From Edaphobacter sp. (GTDB taxonomy: Bacteria > Acidobacteriota > Terriglobia > Terriglobales > Acidobacteriaceae): a DNA stretch of 64,000 bases. The notes beneath the pieces are model-generated. The model was given only the letters and a program-made list of their open reading frames with translations. It had not been told where the DNA came from and made no database searches. Below, piece by piece: positions 8,982 to 17,305 of the stretch (its first letter is position 1; each line of letters starts with the position of its first letter). The stretch spans positions 419,729 to 483,728 of the forward strand of contig NZ_JAPWKF010000006.1 of assembly GCF_028283685.1 (NCBI RefSeq), in the 5' to 3' direction. Position numbers and translations under genes: made by a program.

Positions 8982-9052
8982 TTAATGCCAGGCTACTTCG
9001 TTTATTGGGACAGGCTAGCTGATTGAACGGTGCTCCGGCACTGGAGGAAAAA

Positions 9053-10267
9053 ATGAAAGTCGCATTTAAAGATGAATCGTTTGCATTCGAATTCATACGC
9101 AACCTCGGCTTCACGTACTACGGAGGCGCGGACATCGGCGAGATGATGGCAGCTGCGGGACGTATTGAGGAGGGTGACTTCGAGAGTTGGTCTAAGGAAT
9201 GGAGCACGCTGGCCCAACGTATCTTGTCGCGGGCTGACACCAGCCTGGCTGCAGGGCATTTGAAAAGTGCCCGCGAAGCATATCTCCGCGCCTCCACCTA
9301 CTTCAGGACGGGCGAGTTTTATCTGCATGGCGATCCGGAAGACCCGCGCATCCTATCGATGGCGAGGGCTTCGCAGAAGGCATATTCCGAGGCAGCCAAG
9401 CTTACTGGGCCAACCTGGGAGCCGGTCGAGATTCCCTATGAAGGAACCACGCTTCCGGGATACTTCTACAAGGTGGATGATTCCGGCGAGCCGCGTCCCA
9501 CACTCATTTTTCACGGTGGCTATGACTCTAGCCTTGAAGAGCTTTTCTATTTCGGAGCCGCCGCTGCCGTCCGCCGTGGATACAACTGCCTGACGTGGGA
9601 CGGGCCAGGACAGGGCATGCCCATGCGCGAGCAGAGGCTTACGTTCCGGTATGACTGGGAAGCCGTTGTGACGCCAGCAGTGGATTATGCCCTGAGCAGG
9701 CCGGATGTCGATGGCGACAACCTGGTCTTGATGGGAATGAGCTTGGGGGGCTATCTCGCGGCCCGTGCCGTAGCGTTTGAGCATCGGTTCCGGGCAGCCA
9801 TTTTCTTTGGCGGCGTGTACGACTTGCACGAAACCATTCAACACATGATGCCGAAAGAAGCATGGGCCGCTCTCGAGGCCGGGGATACTGAAGACGGCGA
9901 GACGATCATCCGTGCAGCCATGGAGAACAATACGGGCCTCCGCTGGGCCATCACACAGGGTGTCTGGTCGTTCGGCGCTGCGAGCATCAGCGATTTCATC
10001 TCAAAAACAAAGAAATACACGATCAAAGATGTTATCGGCCAGATCAAGTGCCCGTGTCTGGTAGTAGAAGCTGAAGGCGACATGTTCTTCAAAGGCCAAC
10101 CACAGGTAGTTTATGACGCCTTACGATCGCCCAAGAAGCTGTTCGAATTTACCAGCGAAGATGGCGCCGAGAACCATTGTCAATCCGGCGCTCTGGCCTA
10201 CAAAGACGAAGTGGTCTTCAACTGGATCGATGAAACTCTGAAGCTGCGCGACGGCCATAAGGCATAA
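9053..10267 (+). CDS. Alpha/beta hydrolase (dipeptidyl aminopeptidase / acyl hydrolase-like)
   Basis: This 404-residue cytoplasmic serine hydrolase starts at ATG 9053, five bases after GGAGG at 9043-9047; the frame is open to a TTG at 9023 but lacks a site there. An all-helical N-terminal cap region (residues about 1-110) precedes the hydrolase core. Core motifs are LIFHGGYDSS (oxyanion region), GMSLGG with nucleophile Ser230, EAEGDMFF with the likely acid Asp, and AENHCQSG with the catalytic His. The arrangement resembles the 2,6-dihydroxypseudooxynicotine hydrolase / FrsA-like group rather than a true peptidase. It is divergent from the TetR gene, with the palindrome between them, so inducible expression is likely. 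The substrate is unknown. Confidence 0.87.
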   Translation: MKVAFKDESFAFEFIRNLGFTYYGGADIGEMMAAAGRIEEGDFESWSKEWSTLAQRILSRADTSLAAGHLKSAREAYLRASTYFRTGEFYLHGDPEDPRILSMARASQKAYSEAAKLTGPTWEPVEIPYEGTTLPGYFYKVDDSGEPRPTLIFHGGYDSSLEELFYFGAAAAVRRGYNCLTWDGPGQGMPMREQRLTFRYDWEAVVTPAVDYALSRPDVDGDNLVLMGMSLGGYLAARAVAFEHRFRAAIFFGGVYDLHETIQHMMPKEAWAALEAGDTEDGETIIRAAMENNTGLRWAITQGVWSFGAASISDFISKTKKYTIKDVIGQIKCPCLVVEAEGDMFFKGQPQVVYDALRSPKKLFEFTSEDGAENHCQSGALAYKDEVVFNWIDETLKLRDGHKA

Positions 10268-10306
10268 CGGATGGCCCATTTGCATCTTGACGGATGCGAT
10301 GCCGGG

Positions 10307-10347
10307 AATTTTCCATGCAGTCGGCAATCTAGACTGCATGGAAAATT
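10307..10347. repeat. Perfect 16-bp inverted repeat (hairpin)
   Basis: AATTTTCCATGCAGTC (10307-10322) pairs exactly with GACTGCATGGAAAATT (10332-10347) around a 9-base loop. It lies 40 bases after the hydrolase stop. The A/T-rich stem base could act as a terminator, but no long T run follows. Confidence 0.7.
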
Positions 10348-10460
10348 TCTTAAGCCGGGGCTCAGTGAAGGTACGTGCCGCCAGAAGCCGAGAGCATAGC
10401 GGTCCAGGAATCTACAGTATGCCCCAGGGCCAATCCGGACAGGCTCGATGGTTCTGGGTT

Positions 10461-10493
10461 GATGCCAAATCGTCGATGCCAAATCGTCGATGC
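10461..10493. repeat. 14-bp tandem repeat, 2.4 copies
   Basis: GATGCCAAATCGTC occurs at 10461-10474 and 10475-10488, followed by GATGC. It is noncoding as far as can be seen. Confidence 0.75.
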
Positions 10494-10601
10494 ACTCATC
10501 GAGGAGATTAGTAACGGGAAGTCGCTTGTTGGAAGTGACACTGAACTCTTACCCGAGACGGGTTTTGTAGCAGCTTCGCCACATCTTGCGCCTGTCTGTT
10601 T

Positions 10602-11315
10602 TCAGCGGATGGTGGTGAGTGGAGGGGCGGTGTAGTCGAGTTTTGGGTACCAGTCGGCAGGTCGGCCGCGCGGGGTGAGGTCGAGGATGTGCCAGAGGGG
10701 GTCGGGGTCGAGGTGGCCGCGCGGGTCCTGACCGGGGTCGGCCATGTCGAAACTCATCTCGGCGGCCCAGAAGTGGCGGATGGTGCCGTCGCGGCGGGTG
10801 AAGACGTGCATGGCGGGCATGTCGGCGTCTTCGGCGGAGACGTAGGTGCGGGTGTAGTTGCCGCTGGGGTCGGAGAGGAGGGGGAGGAAGCGCCAGCCGC
10901 GTTCCTTCTGGAAGTCCTTGAGGCGTTGGAGCGATGAGCGCGCGGTGACGGCCATGGCGACCTGCTGGAGAGCGTTGCGGGCGGCGGTGTCCCAGGTGTC
11001 GACCAGGGCGGTACACATGGGGCAGGGGCGATCGCGCTGGGGGCCGAACATCATGCTGTAGACGATGAGGGTGTCTTTGTCGCCGAAGAGCTGGGAGAGG
11101 CGTGTGGCGCCGTTGGCGCCTTCGAAGGCGAAGTCCTCGGGGATGCCGCCGCCGGGCGGAAGGGCGCGGCGCAGCTCGGCGACACGTTCGGCTTTGCGGC
11201 GCAGCTCGATCTCTTCGGTGAGGAGGGCGTTGCGCGCGGCGCGGTACTCGGGGGATTCGTTGGGCTGGTGGGTGGTGTTCTTTGCGGCGAGTTCGGTTGC
11301 GGGGGTGAGGGGCAT
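10602..11315 (-). CDS. DUF899 family thioredoxin-like protein
   Basis: A 237-residue protein of the DUF899 family, which has a thioredoxin-like fold and no settled function. The N-terminal helix carries the family pattern EYRAARNALLTEEIELRRKA and RVAELRRALPPGG. The core has the block YSMMFGPQRDRPCPMCTALVD, with Cys-Pro-Met-Cys where thioredoxins carry their active site, followed by LPLLSDPSGNYTRTY and the ending WHILDLTPRGRP. The length is usual for the family. It stands alone, with convergent noncoding sequence downstream and about 170 bases before the next gene on the other strand. A redox role is plausible but unproven. Confidence 0.88.
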   Translation of the reverse strand: MPLTPATELAAKNTTHQPNESPEYRAARNALLTEEIELRRKAERVAELRRALPPGGGIPEDFAFEGANGATRLSQLFGDKDTLIVYSMMFGPQRDRPCPMCTALVDTWDTAARNALQQVAMAVTARSSLQRLKDFQKERGWRFLPLLSDPSGNYTRTYVSAEDADMPAMHVFTRRDGTIRHFWAAEMSFDMADPGQDPRGHLDPDPLWHILDLTPRGRPADWYPKLDYTAPPLTTIR

Positions 11316-11484
11316 TCGTGGCTCCTTCAGATTTCAGATTTCGGCGTTCGCGATTTTTCAGGCAGCCCAGATTTTTGGATGAGTGCGGATGGCGGGGGTT
11401 GTCCCTTTGGCGAGGGATTGTGACGAGCGGACGGGCGAGAGAGACGGGCTCGTTGGTCTATGATCTCAACCGAGAGGAATTCCC

Positions 11485-12594
11485 TTGAAATTGATACGCC
11501 AGATTGCCTTGCTGTTTTTTGTGGCTGCTGCGTCAGTGAGTCTGCATGCGGAGTCGAAGCCGGTTCGCGTCGTGATCGTGGGACTGGTCCATGGCCATGT
11601 GAAGGGTTTTCTGCACGAACTGCCGAAGAGCAGCGATGCCAAGCTGGTTGCCATCGTGGAGCCGGACAAGGCTCTTGCGGCGAAGTATGAGAAGGAGTAT
11701 TCGCTGGACCACTCGCTCTTCCATACGGATCTGGATGAGACGCTTGTGGCCACTCATCCCGATGCTGTGCTGGTGTATACGACGATTCTGGATCACCGGC
11801 GCGTCATCGAGGCGGCGGCGAAGCGTGGCGTCTCGTCGATGGTGGAAAAGCCGCTGTCCACGACGATGGAAGATGCGCTTGCGATTCGCTCCGCTGCACG
11901 CAAGTACAAGGTGCATGTGCTGGTGAACTACGAGACGACGTGGTATGCGTCGAATGCCGAGGCGTTGAAGCTGGCGGAAGACAAGAAGCTGGGCGACGTC
12001 CGCAAGGTGGTGGTGCATGACGGGCATGAAGGGCCGGCCGAGATTGGTGTTGGGCCGGAGTGGCTGCCGTGGCTTACGGACCCGGTGCGGAACGGTGCGG
12101 GTGCGCTGTTCGACTTCGGTTGCTATGGAGCGGACCTGGCGACGGTGCTGATGCATGGCGAAGCCCCGATCAGTGTGACGGCTGTTTCGCAGACGGACAA
12201 GCCTCAGCTCTATCCGCATGTCGAAGACGATGCGACGATCATCCTGCACTATCCGAAGATGCAGGCGGTGCTGATGCCGTCGTGGAACTGGAGCTTCGCG
12301 CGCAAGGACATGGAGCTGTATGGGACTGGCGGACTTGCCATCACGGTAGGACCGGCGGGGATGCGTACGCGTTTCAAGGGAGAGAAGACGGAACAGACGT
12401 CCGAGGCCCCCGCGCTGCCGGCGAGCGAGGCGAGTTCGTTGGGATATCTTGCGGCGGTGCTGCATGGCGAGGCGAAGGACGCGGGCGATCTCTCGGCGCT
12501 GGATACGAATGTTGTGGTGATGCAGATTCTGGATGCCGCGCGTACGTCCGCGGCGACGGGACGCACCGTGATGCTGAAGGCTTTGCCGCAGTAG
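11485..12594 (+). CDS. Exported Gfo/Idh/MocA family oxidoreductase
   Basis: A 369-residue NAD(P)-dependent sugar oxidoreductase fold preceded by a Sec signal peptide (MKLIRQIALLFFVAAASVSL, then HAES). TTG 11485 is the best start because GAGAGG lies just upstream and the signal peptide begins there. The nucleotide-binding turn reads VIVGLVHGHV rather than a classic GxGxxG. VEKPLS carries the catalytic-lysine motif and ALFDFGCYGADL matches the family GG-x-x-D-x-G-x-H region, with Tyr in place of the usual His. Exported members are common in Acidobacteriota and Planctomycetes and usually sit near glycan-degrading genes. GH43 is convergent immediately downstream. The substrate is unknown. Confidence 0.87.
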   Translation: MKLIRQIALLFFVAAASVSLHAESKPVRVVIVGLVHGHVKGFLHELPKSSDAKLVAIVEPDKALAAKYEKEYSLDHSLFHTDLDETLVATHPDAVLVYTTILDHRRVIEAAAKRGVSSMVEKPLSTTMEDALAIRSAARKYKVHVLVNYETTWYASNAEALKLAEDKKLGDVRKVVVHDGHEGPAEIGVGPEWLPWLTDPVRNGAGALFDFGCYGADLATVLMHGEAPISVTAVSQTDKPQLYPHVEDDATIILHYPKMQAVLMPSWNWSFARKDMELYGTGGLAITVGPAGMRTRFKGEKTEQTSEAPALPASEASSLGYLAAVLHGEAKDAGDLSALDTNVVVMQILDAARTSAATGRTVMLKALPQ

Positions 12595-12693
12595 AGACTT
12601 CAGCGCGGCATGAATTGAGGATTGCGGCGGTGCTGCGATTGCTATGGAAAGCCTTCAGCTTAAAGGCGGTTTCATTTCAGGGCGAGGGAAGGT

Positions 12694-13761
12694 CTACGGC
12701 TTTTTCGGCAGCGGCCTGGGGCCGGGGCCATCCTTGGTGATTTTGATGGGGTTGATGTTGCCGTCCTTGTCGAAGGTCATGCGGTCGATGGCCATGACGC
12801 GCTGGTTGGCTCCGGTGGTGCCGATGGGGTGGTAGTGATAGACGATGTACCAGTCGTCGGTGTTGGGGATCTGCACGACGGAGTGGTGGCCGGGGCCCTT
12901 GGCGAGTGCGGGGTCGGTGGAGAGGATCTTGCCGATGCGGGTGAAGGGGCCGGTGGGGCTGGTGCTCTTCGCGTAGGCGACGCCGTAGGTCTCGTTCTCC
13001 CAGCTGCCCTCGGACCACATGAAGTAGTAGACGCCGTTGCGCTTGATGACGAAGGGGCCTTCGACGTAGTGCTCGGGGGTGATCTCCCTGTACATGCTGC
13101 CGTCCTTCATGGGGATGACGGACTTGAGATCGGGGGCGAGGCGGGCGACGACGCAGTGGCCCTGGCCGCCGTAGTAGAGGTAGATGCTGCCGTCGGTGTC
13201 CTGCATGATGAAGGGGTCGATGGGCTGGGCGCCCTCGTGGAACTGGCCGATGAGGGGCTTGCCGATGGCGTCGACGAAGGGGCCGCCGGGCGAGTCGCTG
13301 ACGGCGACGCCGATGCCGCCGGGGAAGGTGTCCTTCTTCTGAATGTCGTTGGCGGCGAAGAGGAGATAGTACTTGCCGTTGAGATGGATCGCGGTGGGCG
13401 CCCAGATGGCGTAGGCGGCCCAGCTGACGTTCTTCACGTCGAGGACATCCTTGTGCCTGGTCCAGTGGACGAGGTCGGGCGAGGAGAAAGCGTCCATGGA
13501 GGTGTGCAGAAGGTAGACGGGGTGGATGACGTGGCCTTCGCGGAGTTTGGTCTGCAGCGGGTTGAATGATTTGCCGGCGTTGTCGGAGTCGGGGCTGGAG
13601 GAGGTGGGGTAGATCCAGTACTGGTGGTCGAAGATGCGGATCTCGGGGTCGGCGTACCAGCCTTCTTTCGAGAGATTGGCGGTGGCCTGGGAGTAGCCGG
13701 TGGCGGCGAAGGCGAGCGAGGCAGTGAGGGCAAGTGCGGCAGTGCGGAGGGTTCGGGTCAC
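12694..13761 (-). CDS. Exported glycoside hydrolase family 43 protein (arabinosidase/xylosidase type)
   Basis: A 355-residue enzyme with a signal peptide (residues 1-25, MTRTLRTAALALTASLAFAA) and a five-bladed propeller. Key acidic residues can be seen: YADPEI (general base Asp), QPIDPFIMQD (pKa-modulating Asp) and YVEGPFVIKR (general acid Glu), followed by GPGHHSVVQI typical of GH43. Such enzymes release arabinose or xylose from plant arabinan, arabinoxylan or pectin side chains in the periplasm or outside the cell. The sequence resembles the arabinan endo-1,5-alpha-arabinosidase group, but sub-specificity cannot be told. The N-terminal signal and full propeller suggest an intact gene. Confidence 0.88.
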   Translation of the reverse strand: MTRTLRTAALALTASLAFAATGYSQATANLSKEGWYADPEIRIFDHQYWIYPTSSSPDSDNAGKSFNPLQTKLREGHVIHPVYLLHTSMDAFSSPDLVHWTRHKDVLDVKNVSWAAYAIWAPTAIHLNGKYYLLFAANDIQKKDTFPGGIGVAVSDSPGGPFVDAIGKPLIGQFHEGAQPIDPFIMQDTDGSIYLYYGGQGHCVVARLAPDLKSVIPMKDGSMYREITPEHYVEGPFVIKRNGVYYFMWSEGSWENETYGVAYAKSTSPTGPFTRIGKILSTDPALAKGPGHHSVVQIPNTDDWYIVYHYHPIGTTGANQRVMAIDRMTFDKDGNINPIKITKDGPGPRPLPKKP

Positions 13762-13991
13762 GGCGCGTCCAGTCGTTTGAGGAGTGGGCAGCGTGGAGGC
13801 CGCCTGCTGGGATTGTATGGGCCTGAGGGCGACGCTGGCGTAGGGTTGCCGCCATATGTGGACGCGAGGCGGCTATGCGGAGATGTGTATGGCTTCGGGG
13901 AGAGGATTCGCCTAAGCTGGCTGCATGAAAACAATGGAGACGCCGCTGGAGGCTATCGAGACGATGCCCCGGGCGACGAGTGGAGGCACGA

Positions 13992-14363
13992 ATGAAGCAA
14001 TTGGCTTTGGTGCTGTGCATGGGAGCGATGATGCTGCCGGGCATGCGGGTGAAGGCGCAGGAGAATCAGCCACCGGCGAACATTGCGGGTACGTGGACGA
14101 TCTATGCGGACAATATTGAGAAGCAGGGCAGCTCGCTGAAGACGGTGCAGATTACGCAGAACGGAAACATCCTGAGCGGGAAGTTCAAGGGGCCGCACCA
14201 GTCGGGCAAGCTGCAGGGCTGGGTGAACGGCAATCATGTGGAGTTCAGCACGGACACGCGTGAGGTGCTGACGTTTCGCGGTCAGATTGAGGGCGGCCTG
14301 ATGTCGGGGTTATATGGCATCAATGGGCGTCACGCGCCGTGGAAGGCTGAGCGGGCGCAGTAG
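13992..14363 (+). CDS. Small exported protein of unknown function
   Basis: A 123-residue protein starting at ATG 13992, with GGAGG at 13982-13986 five bases upstream. A signal peptide (MKQLALVLCMGAMMLPGMRV, then KAQ) precedes a roughly 100-residue beta-rich domain with NIAGTWTIYADNIEKQG, KTVQITQNGNILSGKFKG, KLQGWVNGNHVEFSTDT and FRGQIEGGLMSGLYG. The pattern of GTW at the start and repeated G-x-V/I-x-G-x-I strands is like small lipocalin or streptavidin-like barrels seen in many exported hypothetical proteins, but I cannot assign a named family. It is a single gene between GH43 and FmdE. Confidence 0.75.
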   Translation: MKQLALVLCMGAMMLPGMRVKAQENQPPANIAGTWTIYADNIEKQGSSLKTVQITQNGNILSGKFKGPHQSGKLQGWVNGNHVEFSTDTREVLTFRGQIEGGLMSGLYGINGRHAPWKAERAQ

Positions 14364-14482
14364 CGATCTTCGCTGTGCGTTGAGAGACGATTCGGGTTTG
14401 GTTCATTCCCACTCATGCCGCGATGAGGCTGCGTCATGAATGGGGCACCCGATCTGTTGTGGCGCTGCGGGCGAAATGCGGG

Positions 14483-14517
14483 GGTTCCTCGGTTCGCTGC
14501 GCTCTCTCGGAATGACA
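14483..14517. repeat. Dispersed repeat element, copy 1
   Basis: The element contains GGTTCCTCGGTTCGCTGCGC and ends CTCTCGGAATGACA. The same core (GGTTCCTC, GCTGCGC, CGGAATGACA) recurs near 17241, 19217, 22774 and 26865. It is noncoding here, directly next to the tandem repeat at the FmdE 3' end. Confidence 0.65.
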
Positions 14518-14591
14518 GGGTGTTGCTGGTCGAGTGAATGAGCAGGGGTGTTGCTGGTCGAGTGAATGACAGGGGTGTTGTTAGTCGAGCG
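14511..14591. repeat. Three imperfect 26-28-bp tandem repeats over the FmdE stop codon
   Basis: Units at 14511-14536, 14537-14564 and 14565-14591 share AATGA(C/G)(C)AGGG, TGTTG and TCGAG cores. The last unit contains the FmdE stop codon, so the other two look like duplicated copies of the gene's 3' end. Confidence 0.75.
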
Positions 14592-15204
14592 GGCGGTAGT
14601 AGCTCTGCTCGGGAGCGGCGCAGGACTGGCAGAGGATGGTGCCGCCGGTGGCGGTGATGTGGCGGTCGTAGTTGATGCCCTCGCCGCATTGGGCGCAGGT
14701 GATGCGCTGGGACTTGTAGCCGGGCATCTCGCGCGGGTGTAGCGGGACCTGCACCCACTGTTCGCTGAAGAGGTCGGCGTCGGGCATCTCGCGGTAGGCG
14801 AGCATCTGCTGCTGGTTCTTGTTATCGATGTGGGGGTAGAGCTCGCGGGCGCGCTGCTTGGAGCTTTCGAGGGCGGCGATGCGGATGCCTTTGTAGATGG
14901 GGGTGTCGCCTTCGGTGGCGATCTGCTCTTTGAGGTCGACGAAGGTGGCGGCCATCTTGCCCCAGTCACGAAACTTGATGGCGCGCTTGCCGAGACGGCA
15001 TCCGGTGACGACGGCGATGGCGTCGGTGGCGCAGCGATCGATCTCGATGAAGGTGACGAGACGCTTGCGGTCGGTGGTGCGCGGCTCGGCGATGTTGAGG
15101 CGGCTGCAGCCGAGCATGGCGAGGCGTACGCCGAGGATCTGCCCGGCGCAGAGATGGCCGTGGGCGATCTCTGCCTGGTGAAGGAGGTCGTCGAAGGGCT
15201 CCAT
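14581..15204 (-). CDS. FmdE family protein with C-terminal zinc ribbon
   Basis: A 207-residue protein of the FmdE family (named from subunit E of tungsten/molybdenum formylmethanofuran dehydrogenase). ATG 15204 is chosen because the family N-terminus begins there (MEPFDDLLHQAEIAHGHLCA); an open extension of 70 codons is unrelated. H17, C19, the later TGCRLGKRAIKF block and C-terminal ribbon Cys pairs (CAQCGEG and CQSCAAP) are the expected metal ligands. The function in aerobic bacteria is unknown. FmdE homologues often sit beside molybdenum enzymes, but here the neighbour is MarC, and the molybdopterin oxidoreductase is about 31 kb away. The stop lies in the last unit of a tandem repeat. Confidence 0.85.
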   Translation of the reverse strand: MEPFDDLLHQAEIAHGHLCAGQILGVRLAMLGCSRLNIAEPRTTDRKRLVTFIEIDRCATDAIAVVTGCRLGKRAIKFRDWGKMAATFVDLKEQIATEGDTPIYKGIRIAALESSKQRARELYPHIDNKNQQQMLAYREMPDADLFSEQWVQVPLHPREMPGYKSQRITCAQCGEGINYDRHITATGGTILCQSCAAPEQSYYRPLD

Positions 15205-15355
15205 GTGTCGATGATAGATGGCTCGGGTTGGGAGTGGCAGCGCAAGAAGATACATGGTGGCAACGGCATGGGCGATGAGTTCGAAGTTTTTGCAGGGCGT
15301 GGTGCGATATTGTTGAGGAGCCGCGCGCGTTGAAGCGGTTGTCGTGGAGGTTGTT

Positions 15356-16043
15356 GTGGGCATTGTCTGGAGGCACTTTGCGCTGGGATTCAGTGCGCTG
15401 CTGCCGCTGATCAATCCGCTGGGGTCGGCGCTGGTGTTTCTTGGGCTGGTGGGGATTCAGCCCAAGGAGGTGTACAAGTCGCTGGCGCGGCAGATCGCTA
15501 TCAACATGGTGCTGTTCCTGGCGGTGATTGAGCTGATCGGGTCGTATCTGCTGTCGTTCTTCGGGATTTCGCTGCCGATTGTGCAGCTGGCGGGCGGCAT
15601 TGTGGTGGCGGCGATTGGCTGGGGGGTGCTGAACCAGACCGGCGATAACGACTCGTCGAAGAGCGCGGTTGCGGAGGCGGGCTCGCAGGCGATGTCGACC
15701 AAGAGCTTCGAGTCGAGCACGTTTTATCCGCTGATGTTTCCTGATTACGGCGGGGCCGGGAAGCCTGGTCGTCATGCTGACGCTGAGCGCGCACACGATG
15801 GAGGGCACGAGCCTGACGGATACGCTGCTGGCGCGCGTGGGGCTGATGATCGCGGTGCTGGTGCTGAGTGCGCTGGTGTACCTGTGCTACGGCTATGCGC
15901 CGCAGATTGCGGCGAGGATCTCTCCCACGACCGTGCATGGGATTCTGCGCGTGATTGCGTTCATCCTGCTGTGCATCGGCGTGCAGATTGCGTGGAACGG
16001 GCTGGAGGCTCTGCTGAAGACGGTGCTGCAGACGCATGGATGA
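15356..16043 (+). pseudogene. MarC family inner-membrane protein, single-base frameshift
   Basis: MarC proteins are six-helix membrane proteins of unclear function. GTG 15356 is chosen because GGAGG (15346-15350) lies five bases upstream and the family start follows (HFALGFSALLPLINPLGSA). The first frame runs to FYPLMFPDYGG, then leaves the family. The other frame gives ITAGPGSLVVMLTLSAHTME and the C-terminal half to LQTHG. Removing one base at 15743 joins them as FYPLMFPITAGPGS, the conserved MarC motif region. The repaired gene is 687 bases, 228 residues, a normal length. A terminator follows at 16101. Whether this is a real mutation or a base-call error cannot be told. Confidence 0.8.
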
Positions 16044-16100
16044 TGTGCGTCAGCGCTGCGAAGCGGGTTAAGTAGAAATGTTAGGCGGGATGAATAGAAA

Positions 16101-16136
16101 GAGGAGGCTGCCCACGCAGCCTCCTCTTCTTTTTTG
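16101..16136. terminator. Terminator between convergent marC and oxidoreductase
   Basis: A perfect 10-bp stem (GAGGAGGCTG at 16101-16110 with 16117-16126), loop CCCACG, then TTCTTTTTTG. It works best for the plus strand; the other side has only a moderate T-rich tail. It lies past the repaired stop of the oxidoreductase (16160). Confidence 0.85.
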
Positions 16137-16159
16137 CGTGACTGCTTTCGTGTGCCTGT

Positions 16160-17093
16160 TCAGCGCAGGTTGGGATCGACGGCGACGACGAGCTTGCCGT
16201 GGCCGAGGCGGTTGGCGGGCGATCCGGTGTAGGCCTCGTTGGACGTCGGCGAGCGGAACGACGGCGTCGACGTAGGTCTTGAGTTTGGCTGTGTCGATCA
16301 TGGCGGCGATCTCCATCAGCTGGCGGTGGTTGGGCTCGACGATGAAGAAGGATTCCTTGATGCGCGGGTCGGTGGAGTCCTCGTGGTCGGAGGTGATGGT
16401 GATGGCGAAGCGTCCGGGCTTGATGAGGGGAAGCGAGCGGACGAGGTTGTCGCCGCCGATGGTGTCGAAGACGATGTCGACGGGGCTGGTGACGAGCTCC
16501 TCGAAGGGAGTCTCGCCGCGCGAGTCGATGAGTTCTGCGGCGCCGAGCCTGCGCAGGAAGTCGAAGTTGCGCGGAGCGGCGGTGGCGATGACGTGGGCGC
16601 CGTGCATGTGCGCGATCTGTACGGCGAAGAGGCCGACGCCGCCGGCGGCGCCGTGGATGAGGACGCGGTCGCCGGGGTGGAGATGGCCGCGATCGAAGAG
16701 GCCCTGCCAGGCGGTGAGCGCGGAGATGGGTACGGTGGCCGCCTCGGTGGGCGAGAGCGTGAGCGGTGCGGGAGCGATGGCGGTGCCGCGGGCGAGGATG
16801 TACTCGGCCAGAGCTCCGTCTTCGAACCAGTCGTTCATGCCGAAGACGGGCTGACCGACGACGAGGCCGGAGGCGCCTTCGCCGAGTGCGGCGATGACGC
16901 CGGAGAACTCGTGCGCGGGGATGGCGCCGGTGCGGGTAGCGCCGGATTTGGTGCGGGTGGTGGGATACCACTCGAGTTCAGTGCGGATGACTCCGGCAGC
17001 GGAGACGCGGATCAGGAACTGACCGGGGCCGGGCTGGGGTTGCGGGACTGTGGCTTCGACCAGCTGCGTGTCTGCCAGACGCATAACCTTCAT
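16160..17093 (-). pseudogene. NADP-dependent zinc-type oxidoreductase (quinone reductase-like), single-base frameshift near its end
   Basis: A medium-chain reductase fold, 310 residues when repaired. The GroES-like N-terminal domain (to about residue 110, with GVIAALGEGASGLVVGQPVF) is followed by the Rossmann domain GAAGGVGLFAVQIAHMHGAH and FDTIGGDNLVRSLPLIKPG. These enzymes reduce quinones or enones with NADPH. The long frame runs past the family end, through a terminator hairpin, to 16068. Omitting one base at 16238 gives EAYTGSPANRLGHGKLVVAV, the normal family ending, with a stop at 16160-16162 before the hairpin. The repaired length is an exact number of codons (933 bases). Family assignment is firm; the frameshift may be an error. 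Confidence 0.8.
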
Positions 17094-17240
17094 GGCGCAT
17101 CGTCTCCGAGGTAAGTTGTGTCGATGCTACACCGACATGGTTGCAGAGGATGTGATGCGGGGTACAGGTGCGTGGTGCGTGGGGTGTCGTGGGGTGTTGT
17201 GGGTGCTCGTGCGGAGAAGGGATGGCGCCGTGGTCGAAAA

Positions 17241-17285
17241 GCAGGTTCCTCCACTTCGCGCTGCGCGCTGCGGTCGGAATGACAA
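17241..17285. repeat. Dispersed repeat element, copy 2
   Basis: It begins GCAGGTTCCTCCACTTCGCG and ends CGGTCGGAATGACAA. It shares GGTTCCTC, CTGCGC and GGAATGACA with the copies near 14483, 19217, 22774 and 26865. In the reverse frame it translates to the familiar S-x-S-E/R-R-x-E-E-P type peptide that makes spurious ORFs. Confidence 0.65.
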
Positions 17286-17305
17286 CTTTTTGGGGGCGAT
17301 GGTTC

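Larger units (their letters stand above)
10268..10601. other. Intergenic region with a hairpin and a short tandem repeat
   Basis: No convincing gene. It contains the 16-bp inverted repeat at 10307-10347 and the 14-bp tandem repeat at 10461-10493. Short open frames on both strands lack ribosome sites and family-like sequence. Confidence 0.55.

Noticed and set aside
13925..14119. Short frame before the small exported protein
   Set aside because: It overlaps the gene at 13992 in another frame, and that gene has the better site and a signal peptide.
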